In this document: positions 5,550 through 7,806 of the stretch, one piece after another
Layout of the letters: each line of letters begins with the position of its first letter
Numbering within the stretch: the first letter of the stretch is position 1
NCBI GenBank assembly: GCA_044376615.1
Contig: JBILKO010000116.1
Coordinates: 1 to 7,806, forward strand
Source of the DNA: CAISGS01 sp044376615
GTDB taxonomy: Bacteria; Pseudomonadota; Alphaproteobacteria; Caulobacterales; Caulobacteraceae
DNA length: 7,806 nt
Direction: 5' to 3'
Notes under the pieces: model-generated
Told to the model about the DNA's origin: nothing
The model's input: only the letters and a program-made list of their open reading frames with translations
The model's database searches: none
Made by a program: the position numbers and the translations under genes

Positions 5550-7806
5550 ATGGACACTATCATGAAAAATTCTCGATCCTTGCGCCGCACCGCCCTCGTT
5601 GGGGCCCTGCTTGTAAGCTGCGCAGCGCCAAGCCTGAGCTGGGCCGCCGATGCCAATGCTACCGATGCTGGCGTTCAAGAGGTGATCGTCACCGCCCAAC
5701 GCCGCAGCGAAAGCCTGCAAAAAGTGCCCGTCGCGGTTACGGTCGTTTCCGGTGATCAGCTGAGCCAGCGCCAAACCTTTAGCGGCGAGCAATTGGTCGC
5801 CCAGGTCCCATCCCTGACCTTTCGTAAGGGTACAACCAACGTCAATTCAGCGCTGAATATCCGCGGTATCGGCACGATCTCGTTTTCGGCTGGCGCTGAG
5901 CCTGCGGTTTCGACCGTGATCGATGGCGTCGTCTTGGCCCGCTCCGGTCAGGCGTTTTTTGACTTCTTTGATGTTGAGCGCATTGAGGTCCTGCGCGGCC
6001 CGCAAGGCACCTTGTTCGGCAAGAACGCTTCCGCTGGTGTGGTTAGCATTACCACTAAGGCCCCGTCTGCGGTGCTCAAGGGCTTTGCTGAAGCCTCTTA
6101 TTTCGACAAGAGTGAGTTCCGGGTGCGCCTGGGCGTTTCGGGTCCAATCAGCGACACCCTGCGCGGTGGAATTACTGGCGTCTATGGCAAATATGACGGC
6201 AACGTCAAAAATCTATATAATAATGAATGGGTTAATGGCTATGAGCGCGCCGGCGTTCGGGGCAAGCTGGAATGGACGCCTACGAGCGACCTGACTGTCA
6301 ATCTGATCGCCGACTATCTCAATGGCGTTGATAATGCCTCGGCCGATATTATCGGCCAAACCACAGCAGGCAATGCCATTATCGGCCTTCTGTCTCCAGT
6401 TGTTCCTAGCCCAAAAAACCGAGAGCTTAGCAATGACCAGGCCCCGGCCACCAAGGATACCAATTGGGGCCTATCCGCCAGCATTGATTATAAGATTGCC
6501 GACCATACCCTGACCTCCATCACCGCCTATCGCGGCTGGGGCAATACTGAGCTGCGCGACGGCGACTATACCTCCAAGCTTGGCCGGTTCGTCAATAATG
6601 GTAATGCCTCGCGCGACTTCGGCGTCCTCGACTTCAACCAGATCAGTCAGGAAGTACGCCTAGCTTCACCGACCGGCCAGTTCTTAGAATATGTCGTCGG
6701 GGCCTATTACTATCACACTGACCAGGACAATTATTTCAACCGCTATACGACAAGCTGCACAGCGACCAGCCTCGCAGGCGGGGCCTGTAATCAATCCTCG
6801 ACTTATACGGTGATTGCTAATGGCACCGCCAATTTCAACACGCAGTTGACCAATTATGCCGCATTTGGCCAGGCAACCTTGAATTTCAATGATAAACTCA
6901 AGGGCATTATTGGGCTGCGCTCATCGCATGATGAGGTCAAATACGATTTTGCCCGTGTTTCAGCGACGCCTTTAGGCGACGTAACTGGCGTGCGTGCCAA
7001 CTTTGCCAGCAAGGGCAATTCAAAAAAACAGGGCACATCTGGGCGACTTGGCGTGCAATATGAAGTTTCAGATACGGTCTCAGCCTATGTGAACTATGCG
7101 CGCGGCTATAAGGGCCCGGCGATCAATGTCTTCTTCAATATGCGCGCCTTTGATACTATTCCGCTGCAGCCTGAAACCTCGGATGCCTATGAAATCGGGC
7201 TCAAGTCAAAGCTGTTTGAAAACCGCCTGGTGCTAAACTTGGCGGCCTTCAATTCCAAATATAAGGGCTTCCAGACCACCTCGTTTGATACGGTCGCCGG
7301 CACCATTGTCAGCCGCCTGATCAATGCGGGAAATGTCTCGACCAAGGGCTTCGAATTTGACTTCACCGCGCGCCCAACGGCGGCCCTAACCTTGTCCGGC
7401 GGCGGAGCCTATACTGAAGCCCAAATTGATCGATATAATTGCCCCGATAAATCGCCGGCCAGCTGCGCAGCGCATAATGGTCGGCCCTTGCCCTATGCAC
7501 CAAAATTCAAGGTATCGGCTGCCGCTGACTATCTAATTTCAACACCGGACCTGCCATTCGATATTGGCCTGAACAGCGGTATTAGTTGGCAAAGCAAAAC
7601 ACAGTTCGATATTGACCAGGCAGACCTTGCCATCCAAAAGGCTTATGGCGTCTGGGATGCCAGCGTGTCTCTAATCGATCGTGAGGACCGGTACCGCGTG
7701 TCTCTGGTCGGCAAGAACCTGACCGATCAATACTATACGTCGATTAAAATCCTTAATAACACTTATGTGCGTCAGCAGGTTCCGCGCGATGCGGAGCGCT
7801 ATTTTG
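5550..7806 (+). CDS. TonB-dependent outer-membrane receptor (3' end cut by window)
   Basis: 752 residues are visible with no stop; the last codons read VPRDAERYF, which in related receptors lies about ten residues before the C-terminal strand end, so nearly the whole protein is present. The start at 5550 has AAGGGG at 5536-5541 with an 8-nt spacer; an in-frame ATG at 5562 has no such site. A Sec signal peptide (basic SRSLRR, hydrophobic core, likely cleavage after A32 or A33 in SWAADA) leads to the TonB box EVIVTAQ (44-50). The plug domain follows, with NIRGIG (103-108) and VERIEVLRGPQGTLFG (142-157). The rest is the 22-stranded barrel, with YARGYKGPA and the late VGKNLTDQYY (720-729) as family marks. 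It would carry a substrate into the periplasm using TonB-ExbBD energy. Two close cysteine pairs, C403/C413 and C631/C639, probably lie in surface loops. No iron-specific FecA-type N-terminal extension is seen; the substrate is unknown. Confidence 0.94.
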   Translation, partial: MDTIMKNSRSLRRTALVGALLVSCAAPSLSWAADANATDAGVQEVIVTAQRRSESLQKVPVAVTVVSGDQLSQRQTFSGEQLVAQVPSLTFRKGTTNVNSALNIRGIGTISFSAGAEPAVSTVIDGVVLARSGQAFFDFFDVERIEVLRGPQGTLFGKNASAGVVSITTKAPSAVLKGFAEASYFDKSEFRVRLGVSGPISDTLRGGITGVYGKYDGNVKNLYNNEWVNGYERAGVRGKLEWTPTSDLTVNLIADYLNGVDNASADIIGQTTAGNAIIGLLSPVVPSPKNRELSNDQAPATKDTNWGLSASIDYKIADHTLTSITAYRGWGNTELRDGDYTSKLGRFVNNGNASRDFGVLDFNQISQEVRLASPTGQFLEYVVGAYYYHTDQDNYFNRYTTSCTATSLAGGACNQSSTYTVIANGTANFNTQLTNYAAFGQATLNFNDKLKGIIGLRSSHDEVKYDFARVSATPLGDVTGVRANFASKGNSKKQGTSGRLGVQYEVSDTVSAYVNYARGYKGPAINVFFNMRAFDTIPLQPETSDAYEIGLKSKLFENRLVLNLAAFNSKYKGFQTTSFDTVAGTIVSRLINAGNVSTKGFEFDFTARPTAALTLSGGGAYTEAQIDRYNCPDKSPASCAAHNGRPLPYAPKFKVSAAADYLISTPDLPFDIGLNSGISWQSKTQFDIDQADLAIQKAYGVWDASVSLIDREDRYRVSLVGKNLTDQYYTSIKILNNTYVRQQVPRDAERYF

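Noticed and set aside
5550..5650. Lipobox-like LVSC in the receptor signal peptide (C24), suggesting a lipoprotein
   Set aside because: The hydrophobic stretch continues past the cysteine to an ordinary SWA-AD type signal peptidase I site, and TonB receptors are normally not lipidated. A coincidence is more likely.
6341..6357. 17-nt perfect palindrome GGCCGATA-T-TATCGGCC inside the receptor gene
   Set aside because: It falls on ordinary A-D-I-I-G codons in mid-gene with no link to a boundary; short inverted repeats of this size are expected a few times by chance in a window of this length.
1..7806. TAG used by four of six visible stop codons, each within CTAG
   Set aside because: The sample is too small, and CTAG overall (about 15 copies) is below the count expected from base composition, so there is no enrichment to explain.

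Overview
The window is a stretch of alphaproteobacterial chromosome, most likely from a sphingomonad or a related Caulobacter-like lineage. The grounds are moderate GC content, tight gene packing, and a TonB-dependent receptor of the type these oligotrophs carry in large numbers (EVIVTAQRR TonB box, VPRDAERYF near the C-terminus). Nothing in the sequence fixes the genus. I see no RNA genes, CRISPR arrays, insertion sequences or prophage parts.

Layout. (1) Positions 1-2297, plus strand: three genes in one apparent operon. They are the C-terminal part of a 2,4-dienoyl-CoA reductase (fadH type), a TauD/TfdA-family Fe(II)/2-oxoglutarate dioxygenase, and a RhlG-like short-chain dehydrogenase, separated by gaps of about 20 bp. 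(2) Positions 2294-4272, minus strand: an aldo/keto reductase followed by an SsuD-like flavin-dependent monooxygenase, joined by an ATGA overlap. This pair meets the first operon tail to tail, and both stop codons lie in one shared CTAG. A 10-bp inverted repeat sits just inside the 3' end of the monooxygenase gene. (3) Positions 4317-5405, plus strand: a Gfo/Idh/MocA oxidoreductase, divergent from the aldo/keto reductase across only 44 bp, with a consensus TTGACA box at 4251-4256. (4) Positions 5550-7806, plus strand: a TonB-dependent receptor that runs off the window end a few residues short of its C-terminus.

How the genes may work together (inference). The receptor would bring a small, scarce substrate across the outer membrane. 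The dioxygenase and the flavin monooxygenase belong to the two families best known for oxygenolytic cleavage of C-S bonds, in taurine and alkanesulfonates. The three NAD(P)-dependent oxidoreductases (SDR, aldo/keto reductase, Gfo/Idh/MocA) could process the released aldehyde, ketone or polyol, and the dienoyl-CoA reductase points to acyl-CoA breakdown downstream. An organosulfur or modified-lipid/sugar catabolic island fits, but the substrate cannot be read from the sequence. Both oxygenases differ from the E. coli enzymes at substrate-pocket positions, so neither should be named tauD or ssuD. No clearly novel system is visible; the points most worth checking are the coupled monooxygenase-reductase pair, its altered active site, and the non-coding signals at the gene junctions.
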